From Bacillota bacterium (GTDB taxonomy: Bacteria > Bacillota > Clostridia > Christensenellales > CAG-138): a stretch of 64,000 bases of DNA. Below are positions 33,489 through 41,928 of this stretch, in pieces; the stretch's first letter is position 1, and each line of letters begins with the position of its first letter. The notes under the pieces were generated by a model. The model had not been told where the DNA came from, searched no databases, and worked only from the letters and a program-made list of their open reading frames with translations. The stretch lies in the NCBI GenBank assembly GCA_023459335.1, contig JAEWUO010000014.1, positions 45,258-109,257 of the forward strand, in the 5' to 3' direction. The position numbers and the translations under genes are program-made.

Positions 33489-34553
33489 TTACTTAAAGAG
33501 GATGGAGACCGACTTGTAGAAGTCCCAGTCGACTTCCTTGCGCTCGGTGACGGCCTTGTCGAGGTCCGCGGTCACGATGGACGTACCCTGGAGAGCAACC
33601 ATGTTGCCGTACTTCGCGGAGACGACCAGTTCGCCCGCCTTGAAACCGAGGCGCGTACCGAGCACGCGGTCGAAGCAGGAGGGCGAGCCGCCGCGCTGAA
33701 TGTGGCCGAGCACGACCGAACGGCACTCGAAATACTTGCGCTTCTCGTCAAGCGACGTATCCGCGCGCATGGCTTTTTCGATGCGGTCGGAGAGCGTTTT
33801 TGCGATTTCTTTTTCAAGCAGCAGCTTGTTGCCGAATGCGTCGAGACCGACAGTTTCATCCGTCTCGCCCTTGAGCTCGAAGCCCTCCGCAACGGCGATA
33901 ATCGTATGGCGCTGGCCTTTGATGTAGCGCGAACGGATGACCTGCATGATCTCTTCGAAGGTCTTCGGAAATTCGGGGATCAGGATCAGGTGCGCGTCAG
34001 CGGCGAGACCTGCCTGTACGGCGATCCAGCCGGTGTGGCGGCCCATGCACTCGACGACGATGCAGCGCGCGTGGGACGCGGCGGTCGTGTGAAGGCGGTC
34101 GATGCATTCCATCGCGATGTTGCTCGCGGTGTCGAAGCCGAAGGTGTAATCCGTGCAGGAAAGATCGTTGTCGATCGTCTTCGGCACGCCGATCATCTTC
34201 ATGCCCATCTTGGTGAGCTTGTTCGCGACGCCCAGCGTATCGTCTCCGCCGATGGCGACCATACCTTCCAGCCCGAGGCTTTCGAGCGTCTTTCTGACGC
34301 GCTCGGGGCCGTTTTCTTCCTTCATGACGTTTGTGCGGCTGCTCTCGAGGATCGTGCCGCCTTTCGTCTGCAGGCCTTCCACGTCCTTGAGCGTGAGCCA
34401 GCGGCCTTCGCCGGTCAGCGCGCCGCGCCAGCCCGCGGAAAAGCCGTATACTTCGATGCCAGCCGCCGCGCATTCCTCGACGACGCCGCGGATGACCGCG
34501 TTGAGACCCGGGCAGTCGCCGCCGCCCGTTAAAATACCGATTTTACGCATCAT
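33489..34553 (-). CDS. pfp: 6-phosphofructokinase, pyrophosphate-dependent type by active-site residues
   Basis: 354 residues. Phosphorylates fructose 6-phosphate. The phosphoryl-donor site reads IGGDDTLGVA and VPKTIDNDL: Asp and Lys at the positions where ATP enzymes have Gly104 and Gly124 (E. coli numbering). Family work links this pair to PPi use. The substrate site (TIDNDLSCTDYTFGFDTA, ECMGRHTGWIA) is intact. The start is a double ATG (34553 or 34550) after AGGAGGTAAA. It is the last gene of dapL-tmk-pfp. The donor is inferred; some Asp104 enzymes still use ATP. Confidence 0.9.
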   Translation of the reverse strand: MMRKIGILTGGGDCPGLNAVIRGVVEECAAAGIEVYGFSAGWRGALTGEGRWLTLKDVEGLQTKGGTILESSRTNVMKEENGPERVRKTLESLGLEGMVAIGGDDTLGVANKLTKMGMKMIGVPKTIDNDLSCTDYTFGFDTASNIAMECIDRLHTTAASHARCIVVECMGRHTGWIAVQAGLAADAHLILIPEFPKTFEEIMQVIRSRYIKGQRHTIIAVAEGFELKGETDETVGLDAFGNKLLLEKEIAKTLSDRIEKAMRADTSLDEKRKYFECRSVVLGHIQRGGSPSCFDRVLGTRLGFKAGELVVSAKYGNMVALQGTSIVTADLDKAVTERKEVDWDFYKSVSILFK

Positions 34554-34621
34554 TTTTTTACCTCCTATATGATATCTTCAAGCAACCGAAGCTTGTTTCA
34601 AGCAGGCGCTTTGAAACGGAT

Positions 34622-35290
34622 TTACTGAGCGAGCAGATCGGACAGCTCCGCGTCGATAAGTTCGCCGATGGCTTCTATGCTTTTTAATCGATTCTGTTCC
34701 ATACAGGGAATGATATAAACTTTATCCATGCGCGAAGCGTACTCGATATATTTTTGCCGCGCGCGCTTCTGAATATCCGGAAGCGCTTCGTAAATATCCG
34801 GCTGATCGCCGACATATTCCCGAAAGCCTTTTTTCCCGACGTTTTCGGATGCGTTTTCCGGATTCATGTCCAGCACGATGTGCGCGTCCGCTTTCGGAAT
34901 CTTAAAATGCCCGTATTCCAGCTCCAGCACAAAATCCAGCAGGTCGGGTTTGCCGAGATCGCGTTCGCGCACGGATTGGTATACCGCGTTGCTGAGCAGA
35001 TAGCGGTTGATCAGCAGTACGTCCGCGTTCGAATAGTCGTAGCTTTGAAACGCTTCGAAACGGTCGAGCGCATACCAGAGCGCCATGCTTTTCTGATCCA
35101 CCTCGTTCGCGCGCACGCCGCCGCTGCCGGAGAGCAGGCGGCCGCATTCCGCGCCGAAGAAAGTGTCGTACATCGGAAACGAGAGCGTCTGTACGCGCGC
35201 GCCGTCCGCCGTCAGCCGCTCAAAAAGCCGCTGAAGCTGAACGGTTTTGCCCGTTCCGTCGATCCCCTCGAATGCGATGATCTTAGTCAT
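34622..35290 (-). CDS. tmk: Thymidylate kinase-like dTMP kinase
   Basis: 222 residues. P-loop FEGIDGTGKTVQLQ at the N terminus, a nucleobase-binding region with YALDRFEAFQSY, and NRYLLSNAVYQS (the DR(Y/F) motif, here NRY). It phosphorylates dTMP to dTDP. It is rather diverged from the Bacillus enzyme, so a related deoxynucleoside kinase role is not excluded. The start overlaps the end of dapL by four bases; 68 bases separate it from pfp. Confidence 0.85.
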   Translation of the reverse strand: MTKIIAFEGIDGTGKTVQLQRLFERLTADGARVQTLSFPMYDTFFGAECGRLLSGSGGVRANEVDQKSMALWYALDRFEAFQSYDYSNADVLLINRYLLSNAVYQSVRERDLGKPDLLDFVLELEYGHFKIPKADAHIVLDMNPENASENVGKKGFREYVGDQPDIYEALPDIQKRARQKYIEYASRMDKVYIIPCMEQNRLKSIEAIGELIDAELSDLLAQ

Positions 35291-36519
35291 ACCGATCCTC
35301 TGAGGATGCGCTCCATCGCTTCGATCGTGTTTTCCCGCGATGCAAACGCAGTCATGCGGAAGTATCCTTCGCCCGCCGCACCGAAGCCTTCGCCGGGCGT
35401 GCCGATGATGTGGTAATTCTGCAATAGTTCGTCGTAAAATTTCCAGCTGTCGCCGTGAGGCACTTTGAACCAGATATAGGGCGCGTTGACGCCGCCGAAT
35501 ACCGTGTAGCCCGCCTGCCGGAGCCCCTCGCGGATGATGTGCGCGTTTTCCATGTAATCCGCGACGACGTCCATGATCTGCTCGTTTCCTTCGGGGCTGT
35601 AGGCAGCCTCCGCGCCGCGCTGGGTGATGTAGGATACGCCGTTAAACTTCGTCGAGACGCGGCGCGCCCAGAGGTCCCTTAGCCGTACTTCATTCTCGAA
35701 ACTGTCGCGATAAACCAGCGACTTTGGCACGATCGTATACGCGCAGCGCGTGCCGGTGAACCCGGCGGTCTTGGACATGGAGCGGATTTCAACCGCGCAT
35801 TCCTTCGCGCCCTCCACTTCGTAAATACTGTGCGGGATCTGCGGTTCGGAAATGTAGGATTCGTAAGCGGAGTCGTAGACAATCAGCGTTCCGTTTGCGC
35901 GCGCGTAATCGACATACGTTTTCAGCTGTTCCTTCGTGAGCGTAACGCCGGTCGGATTATTCGGGAAACAGAGATACATCACGTCCACGCGCTCTTTGGG
36001 CAGGCTTGCGACAAAGCCGTTTTTTTCGGAACCGGGCATGTACACGATCTTTTCATAGCCGCCTTTTTTCTCGGAGAACGCTCCGCCGCGCCCGCTCATG
36101 ACGTTCGTATCCACATAAACAGGATAGACGGGATCGGTGACCGCGATCGTACAGTCCTGAGAAAAGAGCTCCTGAAAATTGCCCACGTCGCATTTTGCGC
36201 CGTCGGAAATGAATACTTCGTCGAGTTCAAGCGAAACGCCCCGCGCGGCATAATCGCGCCGCAGGATCGCCTCGCGCAGGAATTCGTATCCGAAATCCGG
36301 ACCGTATCCGTGGAAGGTTTCGGCGCGGGACATGTCGTCCACCGCTTTATGCATGGCCTCGATGACGGCGGGAACGAGCGGACGGGTCACGTCGCCGATT
36401 CCCATGCGGATGAGCTTCGCTTCCGGGTGCGCCTTGGCAAACGCCGCTGCGCGCTTACCGACTTCGTAAAAAAGATAACTGCCGTGGAGTTGAGAATAAT
36501 TACCGTTTGCAGTGAACAA
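35287..36519 (-). CDS. dapL: LL-diaminopimelate aminotransferase
   Basis: Converts tetrahydrodipicolinate directly to LL-diaminopimelate for lysine and peptidoglycan. 410 residues, the usual length. Signatures: NGNYSQLHGSYLFYEVGKR, MGIGDVTRPL, GYGPDFGYEFLREAI, CFPNNPTGVTLTKEQL, and the PLP lysine in SMSKTAGFTGTR. The TTG start at 36519 is chosen because GGAG lies 9 bases upstream and the promoter -10 box ends at 36550; a longer reading from a TTG at 36546 would begin at or before the transcription start. It is first in the dapL-tmk-pfp operon. Confidence 0.93.
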   Translation of the reverse strand: MFTANGNYSQLHGSYLFYEVGKRAAAFAKAHPEAKLIRMGIGDVTRPLVPAVIEAMHKAVDDMSRAETFHGYGPDFGYEFLREAILRRDYAARGVSLELDEVFISDGAKCDVGNFQELFSQDCTIAVTDPVYPVYVDTNVMSGRGGAFSEKKGGYEKIVYMPGSEKNGFVASLPKERVDVMYLCFPNNPTGVTLTKEQLKTYVDYARANGTLIVYDSAYESYISEPQIPHSIYEVEGAKECAVEIRSMSKTAGFTGTRCAYTIVPKSLVYRDSFENEVRLRDLWARRVSTKFNGVSYITQRGAEAAYSPEGNEQIMDVVADYMENAHIIREGLRQAGYTVFGGVNAPYIWFKVPHGDSWKFYDELLQNYHIIGTPGEGFGAAGEGYFRMTAFASRENTIEAMERILRGSV

Positions 36520-36549
36520 TCCAATATTCTCCAATCTCGAAATCAACGC

Positions 36550-36579
36550 ATTATATCATACGCTCTCCCGCGCACGCAA
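36550..36579 (-). promoter_or_regulatory. Promoter of dapL-tmk-pfp
   Basis: On the minus strand TTGCGT (36579-36574) and an extended -10 TGATATAAT (TATAAT at 36555-36550), spacer 18. Transcription would start near 36543. Confidence 0.75.
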
Positions 36580-36629
36580 GAGATGGGGACGCTGTGCGTA
36601 TGCCCCGGAGCGTGATTTGAATCGCAAGG

Positions 36630-36658
36630 TTGCGAACCACTCGGCCAGTCTGTATACT
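36630..36658 (+). promoter_or_regulatory. Promoter of the DUF368 gene
   Basis: TTGCGA at 36630-36635 and TATACT at 36653-36658 with a 17-base spacer, divergent from the dapL promoter. The leader is about 87 bases and contains an inverted repeat (next feature). Confidence 0.75.
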
Positions 36659-36678
36659 GATTGTGAGTAAGTATCATT

Positions 36679-36718
36679 CTATTCTCATCATAAACTCATA
36701 CGACTGTGATAAGAATAG
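36679..36718 (+). promoter_or_regulatory. Inverted repeat in the DUF368 leader
   Basis: CTATTCTCATCA (36679-36690) pairs with TGATAAGAATAG (36707-36718) with a single C/A mismatch and a 16-base loop. It lies wholly within the predicted 5' leader, with no T tract after it, so a regulatory RNA hairpin or protein site is more likely than a terminator. Confidence 0.45.
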
Positions 36719-36751
36719 TGAAATTGAAACTATGAAACGACGGTATATCTC

Positions 36752-37612
36752 ATGGAGCAAACCACAAAACCCGTATTATCCGCCGCCCGACTGTTTATCG
36801 TACGCGTTATAGAGGGCGCGATCATCGGCGCGGGCGCGATCCTTCCCGGCATTTCCGGCGGCGTTCTTGGCGTCGCGTTCGGCATCTATCAGCCGATGAT
36901 GGCGGTGCTGGCAAAGCCAAAGAAAAACCTGAAGCTGTACTGGAAAATGTTCATCCCGGTCGCGATCGGCTGGGCAGCGGGTTTTCTCGGCCTTGCGGGC
37001 GTGATCGCAAAACTCCTCTCGCTCAACGCTGCGGTGATGATCAGCCTGTTCGTCGGACTGATTGCGGGGACGTTTCCTTCGCTCTTCAGGGAAGGCGCGA
37101 GGGACGGAACGACGAAAGGCATGTATGCCGCGCTTGCGATCAGCACGGCAGCGCTGCTGGCGTTCTTTTATATCCTGAAGTACAGCACGCAGACGACCGT
37201 TACGCCATCGTTCGGGTGGTATATCTTCTGCGGAGTGCTCTGGGGCATCAGCCTGATCGTTCCGGGGATGAGTTCCTCTTCCACGCTGATTTTCCTTGGC
37301 CTGTATCAGCCGATGTCGGAGGGGATCGCCGCGCTGGACTGGCACGTGCTGCTGCCGTTTTCGATCGGGATCATTGGGACGGTAATCCTTCTCGCACGGA
37401 TGGTCAACCACCTGTTTGAAAAACATTACGGCATCGCGTTTTACTGTGTGATCGGATTCGTGATCGCTTCCACAATTCCGATCATCCCTCTTTCTTTTTC
37501 GGACGTATGGCAGGCGATATTCTGCGTCGCCGCCGCGCTCGTCGGGTTCGTCGCTTCGTTCTATATGGACCGATGGGGAACGAAGTATCCGAAGGAAGAG
37601 ATGAAAGAGTAA
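36752..37612 (+). CDS. popT: DUF368 membrane protein, PopT-type undecaprenyl-phosphate transporter family
   Basis: 286 residues with about eight to nine hydrophobic segments and two internally similar, Gly/Pro-rich re-entrant motifs: GAIIGAGAILPGISGGVLGV near residue 25 and GISLIVPGMSSSSTLIFLG near residue 165. These duplicated PG-(I/M)-S motifs mark DUF368, a family reported to flip undecaprenyl phosphate back across the membrane. The ribosome-binding site before the ATG is weak. The gene stands alone between a promoter and a strong terminator, suggesting separate regulation. Confidence 0.85.
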   Translation: MEQTTKPVLSAARLFIVRVIEGAIIGAGAILPGISGGVLGVAFGIYQPMMAVLAKPKKNLKLYWKMFIPVAIGWAAGFLGLAGVIAKLLSLNAAVMISLFVGLIAGTFPSLFREGARDGTTKGMYAALAISTAALLAFFYILKYSTQTTVTPSFGWYIFCGVLWGISLIVPGMSSSSTLIFLGLYQPMSEGIAALDWHVLLPFSIGIIGTVILLARMVNHLFEKHYGIAFYCVIGFVIASTIPIIPLSFSDVWQAIFCVAAALVGFVASFYMDRWGTKYPKEEMKE

Positions 37613-37628
37613 CGTACACAGCGCAAAC

Positions 37629-37658
37629 AAGCCCGCCGGATGGTCCGGCGGGCTTTTC
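37629..37658 (+). terminator. Intrinsic terminator after the DUF368 gene
   Basis: Perfect 12-bp stem AAGCCCGCCGGA (37629-37640) with TCCGGCGGGCTT (37644-37655), a 3-base loop and TTTTC. Confidence 0.9.
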
Positions 37659-37756
37659 AATCGCAAGAACGGAAAAATAAAGATAATTTTACATTGCTTC
37701 GCTTCGCATTCAGACGCCGTTACGAGCCGGCAGTCATGGTAATTTATGCGCGTATG

Positions 37757-37765
37757 TGTTATAAT
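37757..37765 (+). promoter_or_regulatory. Extended -10 promoter of the phoH operon
   Basis: TGTTATAAT (perfect TATAAT at 37760-37765 with TGn) in an AT-rich gap; the -35 region (TGGTAA, 37737-37742) is poor. The leader to the phoH start is about 90 bases. Confidence 0.65.
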
Positions 37766-37863
37766 CGCGAATAAGCAAAACTGCGGCTATATCGGTAAAA
37801 CACCCGCAATACGCGGTATGTGCGTTCGTTTGGAAACAATTCATCAACAAAGGGGAGCGTTGC

Positions 37864-38844
37864 TTGACACAGGAATCGGAACGGGTTATGCTTGCAATTC
37901 CACTGGAAAACGTGGACGAGCTGCTCAGCTTGTTCGGCGTGTTCGACGAGAATATCGGCGTATTGGAAGAAGAGACCGGCGCGCACATCACGGCGGAGGA
38001 ACACGGCATCCGCATCACGGGCGAACGGGAGGGCGCGGAACTCGCCTCAACCGTCATCGAAAAGATGCTGGAAATGCAGCGGCGCGGAGAGAAGATCAAT
38101 AGAAGCCGCATCCGTTACGCCGTGGATCTGGCCAAGGAAGGCAACGCCGACATGATCGAAAAGATCATGGGCGACGTGATCGCCATCACGAACAAAGGGC
38201 GGCAGATCAAGTGCAAAACGCTCGGACAGAAACGGTACGCCCAGGCGCTCAAGGAATTCGAGCTGGTATTCGGAATCGGCCCGGCAGGAACGGGAAAGAC
38301 ATACATCGCCGTCGCTATGGCTGTGCAGGCGTTTAAAAACAAAGAAGTCGAGCGCATTATTCTGACGCGTCCGGCGGTGGAAGCGGGAGAAAAGCTCGGC
38401 TTCCTGCCGGGGGATCTGCAAAGCAAGGTCGATCCGTACCTTCGTCCGCTTTACGACGCGCTGCAGGAATTTCTTGGGCTGGAGAGCTACAAAGCGCTTT
38501 ATGAGCGCGGCGCGATCGAAGTCGCCCCGCTGGCGTATATGCGCGGCAGAACGCTCAACAACGCATATATCATACTCGATGAAGCGCAGAATTGCTCGGC
38601 CGAACAAATGAAAATGTTTTTAACGCGGATCGGCGAAGGGTCCCGCGTCGTCGTAACGGGAGATATCACGCAAATCGACCTGCCGCGGGAAAAGGTCAGC
38701 GGGCTCGTGCAGGCGGTCAAGATACTGGACAACGTAGAAGGAATCAAGATAATCAATCTGACGCATAAGGATGTCGTCCGCCACGAACTGGTGCAGCGGA
38801 TCATCTGCGCCTATGAGAGGTTCGAGAAACCGAAACGCTCTTAA
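37864..38844 (+). CDS. phoH: PhoH-family ATPase
   Basis: 326 residues. An N-terminal KH-like region (about 10-90) is followed by the PhoH P-loop domain with Walker A GPAGTGKTYIAVA (about 139-151), Walker B IILDEAQNCS and VVTGDITQIDLP. PhoH/YqfL-type proteins are thought to act on RNA as helicase-like ATPases, often alongside YbeY. The TTG start at 37864 has GGGGAG about 6-8 bases upstream; the next ATG is eight codons later without such a site. First gene of phoH-pgpH-ybeY-cdd-era-recO. Confidence 0.93.
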   Translation: MTQESERVMLAIPLENVDELLSLFGVFDENIGVLEEETGAHITAEEHGIRITGEREGAELASTVIEKMLEMQRRGEKINRSRIRYAVDLAKEGNADMIEKIMGDVIAITNKGRQIKCKTLGQKRYAQALKEFELVFGIGPAGTGKTYIAVAMAVQAFKNKEVERIILTRPAVEAGEKLGFLPGDLQSKVDPYLRPLYDALQEFLGLESYKALYERGAIEVAPLAYMRGRTLNNAYIILDEAQNCSAEQMKMFLTRIGEGSRVVVTGDITQIDLPREKVSGLVQAVKILDNVEGIKIINLTHKDVVRHELVQRIICAYERFEKPKRS

Positions 38845-38900
38845 TCGCCCCGCCAGCGCGTATGTACGGCGAATCCTGAACGAACGAGGACGAGAAGATC

Positions 38901-41081
38901 GTGCCTGAAACGCAAAAAATCGCCCGGCCCAAAAAGAAAAAAAGCGACGGGAAACCGAACGCGCGATTCTACGGCGCGTTTGTAATGCTGCTCTGCTTTG
39001 GACTTTCATGCCTCGTTTCAATCACTTCCCTGACCCCAAAGCGTTACGAAGTCTCCGTCGGAGAGGTTTCAAAACAGGCTGTGACCGCTCCGCGCATGGT
39101 CGTGGACACCGCGATGACCGACGCGCTCAAGCAGGCGGCGCGCAATAACGTCGCGGACGTATATGCGGTCGATACCGATCTGGCCGATACGCTGATCTCC
39201 AACGCGCAGAGCTTTTTCTCCGCGCTGAACAGTTTCCGAAACGCGGCGAAGGATATCCGCGCCGCGTCTCTGGCGGCGGATTCGGACGATCAAACCGCGT
39301 CCGGTACGGACACGCGCACCTGGCAGGAAGTCATCCCGACCAACGACCTATTGGCCATGCTGGTCAAACTGCCTGTGAGCATTTCCGATACTTCCCTTGG
39401 GTACGCGATGCTGGACGCCGACGATTCGGAGATCGCACAGCTGAAAGAACGCGTTCTGACGACGCTGCAGCAAACGCTCCGCGCGGGCGTAACCGAAGCG
39501 GATCAGGCGAAAACACTCACGGCGATCAATAAGGAACTCAACGTTTCAACACTGTCCATCTGGCTCAAAGCGCTGGGCGAGCGCATATACGAGGCGTATC
39601 TGCTGCCGACGAATGTAATCAACTCCGTAGAAACTACGCGCGCGCAGGAAAAAGCGGCGGACGCGGTGGAGCCGGTCTATATCGCGCGCGGGGCGACGAT
39701 CGTGGAAGCGGGACAGACGGTGACGCAGACACAGTACGATATGCTGCTTTCGCTCGACCTCGTCAAAGGCGCGGAGGCGGCAAGCCACCTGACGCCCGGA
39801 ACGATTCTCTATCTGTTCTGCGTGTTCGGGATGTTCGCGCTGTATCTGTTCGTATTTGAAAAGGAAACATTCTCCTCCGGCAAGCAAATGACGATCCTCG
39901 CTCTGATCCTGATCCTCACGCTGCTGCTGGAATGGGTGTGCTATATCATCGATCCGCGCGTAACGTCTGCGATATTCGGCGTGCTGCTCACGACCCTGCT
40001 CGTATCGCGCAAATCGGCGGAGGCGATCAACATTCTTCTCGCGCTGTCGTTTGCGCTGCTCGCGGGCGGCAGCGGAGATACGATGTTCGGCTCCGACTCC
40101 ATCCTTGAGATGGCGGCGATTCTCGTATCGGGGCAAATGACGATACTGATCGCGGAGCGCACGAGAAAGCGCGGCACGCTGATCGCGGCGGGCTCTCTTG
40201 GCGGCGTAGCGGGAGCGGCGGTCGTTGTGGCGGGCGGCATCATACTGGAATATTCATGGAACACCGCGCTGATCTACGCAGGGCTGCAGATGGCGTCCGC
40301 GCTGATCCTGTCGGTTTTCTGCATCGGCATGCTGAGCATGTGGGAAAATCTGTTTGACATCGTGACGCCGGCGAGGCTGCACGAGCTCGCGAACGCGAAT
40401 CACCCGCTTTTAAGAAAGATGATGACCGCGGCGCCCGGGACCTACCACCACAGCATGATGGTGGCGGCGCTTGCGGAAGGAGCGGCGGACGCCATAAGCG
40501 CCAATGCGCTGCTCGCCAGGACGGGCGCGATGTATCACGACGTAGGCAAACTGCGCCGCCCGCAGTATTTCAAGGAGAACCAGAACGGACAGAATATCCA
40601 CGACACGCTCGCGCCGGAAGAAAGCGCGGGATACATCATTTCGCATTTAAAAGACGCGATGCCGTACCTGTCCCGTTACCGTATGCCGTCCGAGGTAAAG
40701 AAGATCGTGGCCGAACACCACGGCACGACGCTGGTCGCGTATTTTTACCACAAAGCGAAACAGATGCAGACGGAGGACGGGGAACCGGTGATCGAGCGCC
40801 TGTTTCGTTATCAGGGAAACCTGCCGAGTACGAAGGAGAGCGCGATCGTCATGCTCGCGGACAGCTGCGAGGCGGCGGTGCGCTCCATGAGCGAACCCAC
40901 CCGCGAAGAGGTTGCGGAGATGGTGCGCCGCATCGTGCAGGGCAAGATGGACGACGGGCAGCTGCGGCAGAGCCCGCTGACGCTCGACGAGATCAGCCGC
41001 ATCGAGAAGAGCTTTCTCGTGACGATTTCGGGGCTGATGCACGAACGCATCCGCTATCCGGGGACGGAGAAGATGTCGTGA
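38901..41081 (+). CDS. pgpH: PgpH-type 7TM-HD phosphohydrolase (c-di-AMP phosphodiesterase family)
   Basis: 726 residues. A first transmembrane helix (about 28-47), a large extracellular 7TMR-HDED domain (to about 295), seven membrane helices (about 300-490) and a cytoplasmic HD domain with HHSMMVA, MYHDVGKLRRPQYF and EHHGTTLVAYF metal-binding residues. PgpH enzymes in Firmicutes hydrolyse cyclic di-AMP and so tune osmolyte and wall homeostasis. The GTG start at 38901 follows GAGGA; the stop overlaps ybeY by four bases. The same position (yqfF) after phoH is seen in Bacillus. Confidence 0.93.
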   Translation: MPETQKIARPKKKKSDGKPNARFYGAFVMLLCFGLSCLVSITSLTPKRYEVSVGEVSKQAVTAPRMVVDTAMTDALKQAARNNVADVYAVDTDLADTLISNAQSFFSALNSFRNAAKDIRAASLAADSDDQTASGTDTRTWQEVIPTNDLLAMLVKLPVSISDTSLGYAMLDADDSEIAQLKERVLTTLQQTLRAGVTEADQAKTLTAINKELNVSTLSIWLKALGERIYEAYLLPTNVINSVETTRAQEKAADAVEPVYIARGATIVEAGQTVTQTQYDMLLSLDLVKGAEAASHLTPGTILYLFCVFGMFALYLFVFEKETFSSGKQMTILALILILTLLLEWVCYIIDPRVTSAIFGVLLTTLLVSRKSAEAINILLALSFALLAGGSGDTMFGSDSILEMAAILVSGQMTILIAERTRKRGTLIAAGSLGGVAGAAVVVAGGIILEYSWNTALIYAGLQMASALILSVFCIGMLSMWENLFDIVTPARLHELANANHPLLRKMMTAAPGTYHHSMMVAALAEGAADAISANALLARTGAMYHDVGKLRRPQYFKENQNGQNIHDTLAPEESAGYIISHLKDAMPYLSRYRMPSEVKKIVAEHHGTTLVAYFYHKAKQMQTEDGEPVIERLFRYQGNLPSTKESAIVMLADSCEAAVRSMSEPTREEVAEMVRRIVQGKMDDGQLRQSPLTLDEISRIEKSFLVTISGLMHERIRYPGTEKMS

Positions 41082-41518
41082 TCGACGTGCAGACGGAACT
41101 TACGAACCTGCCGGAGGGCGCGGAGGAACTGATCCGCCGCGCGGCGCAGGCCGCGCTTGACCGCGGCGGCGCAAAAGGCGGCGTCTGTGTTTTGGTGACC
41201 GACGCGGAGGAAATTCAGCGGCTCAACGCGGGATTTCGAAACATCGACCGCGTAACGGACGTGCTCTCGTTTCCCGCGTGGGAGGGGGAGGCCATCCTCT
41301 GCCCACCGGACGGGTATCTGGGAGACATCGCGATTTGCTTGGAGCGCGCAGAGGAACAGGCGGAGGAATACGGACACCCCCTGACGAGGGAACTCGCGTT
41401 TCTGTCTGTGCACGGCGCGCTGCACCTGATGGGATATGACCATATGACGAAAGAGGACGAAGCGGCCATGGCCGCGATGCAGGAAGAGATCCTGAACGAT
41501 CTGGGGTATCGCAGATGA
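41078..41518 (+). CDS. ybeY: Endoribonuclease YbeY (rRNA maturation factor)
   Basis: 146 residues. The zinc-binding HGALHLMGYDH motif near residue 115 defines the family. It functions in 16S rRNA 3'-end processing and ribosome quality control. The GTG start overlaps the pgpH stop (GTGA) and the stop overlaps cdd (ATGA), so translation is coupled throughout. A diacylglycerol kinase gene often found next to ybeY in Firmicutes is absent. Confidence 0.95.
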   Translation: MIDVQTELTNLPEGAEELIRRAAQAALDRGGAKGGVCVLVTDAEEIQRLNAGFRNIDRVTDVLSFPAWEGEAILCPPDGYLGDIAICLERAEEQAEEYGHPLTRELAFLSVHGALHLMGYDHMTKEDEAAMAAMQEEILNDLGYRR

Positions 41519-41928
41519 ATACAATCGACGCAAAAGAACGCGAAACGATGCTCGACCTCGCTTACGAGGCGATGGAGCGGGCGTATACGCCATATTCGCA
41601 TTTTCAAGTCGGCGCGTGCCTGAAAGGGGCGAGCGGAAAATATTACCTAGGCTGCAACATCGAAAACGCGTCCTATACGCCAACCAACTGCGCCGAGCGC
41701 ACGGCGGTTTTTAAAGCGGTATCCGAAGGCGAACGGAAATTCGACGCCATCGTCATCGTCTGCTCCGGCAAAACCCCGGCGTCTCCCTGCGGGGTCTGCC
41801 GTCAGGTGCTGCGCGAATTCTGCGCGGACGATATGCCGGTAGTTTTTGCGGATGCGAAGCGGAACTGTATCGAATCCGCGCTGGGCGAGCTTCTGCCGCA
41901 TTCCTTCGGGCCGGAGGACCTGCTATGA
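41515..41928 (+). CDS. cdd: Cytidine deaminase
   Basis: 137 residues. Deaminates cytidine and deoxycytidine to uridines in pyrimidine salvage. Zinc and catalytic residues are in CNIENASYTPTNCAERTA (Cys and Glu) and SPCGVCRQVL (two Cys), the pattern of the tetrameric three-cysteine form. It overlaps both neighbours by four bases. Confidence 0.96.
   Translation: MNTIDAKERETMLDLAYEAMERAYTPYSHFQVGACLKGASGKYYLGCNIENASYTPTNCAERTAVFKAVSEGERKFDAIVIVCSGKTPASPCGVCRQVLREFCADDMPVVFADAKRNCIESALGELLPHSFGPEDLL

Noticed and set aside
36615..36660. On the minus strand, a stretch resembling a tRNA-Ser/Leu D arm (TGGCCGAGTGGTT) followed by a T-loop-like GATTCAAATC.
   Set aside because: No acceptor stem, anticodon arm or paired T stem can be built, and the segment overlaps the DUF368 promoter. 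At most a decayed tRNA fragment; not annotated.
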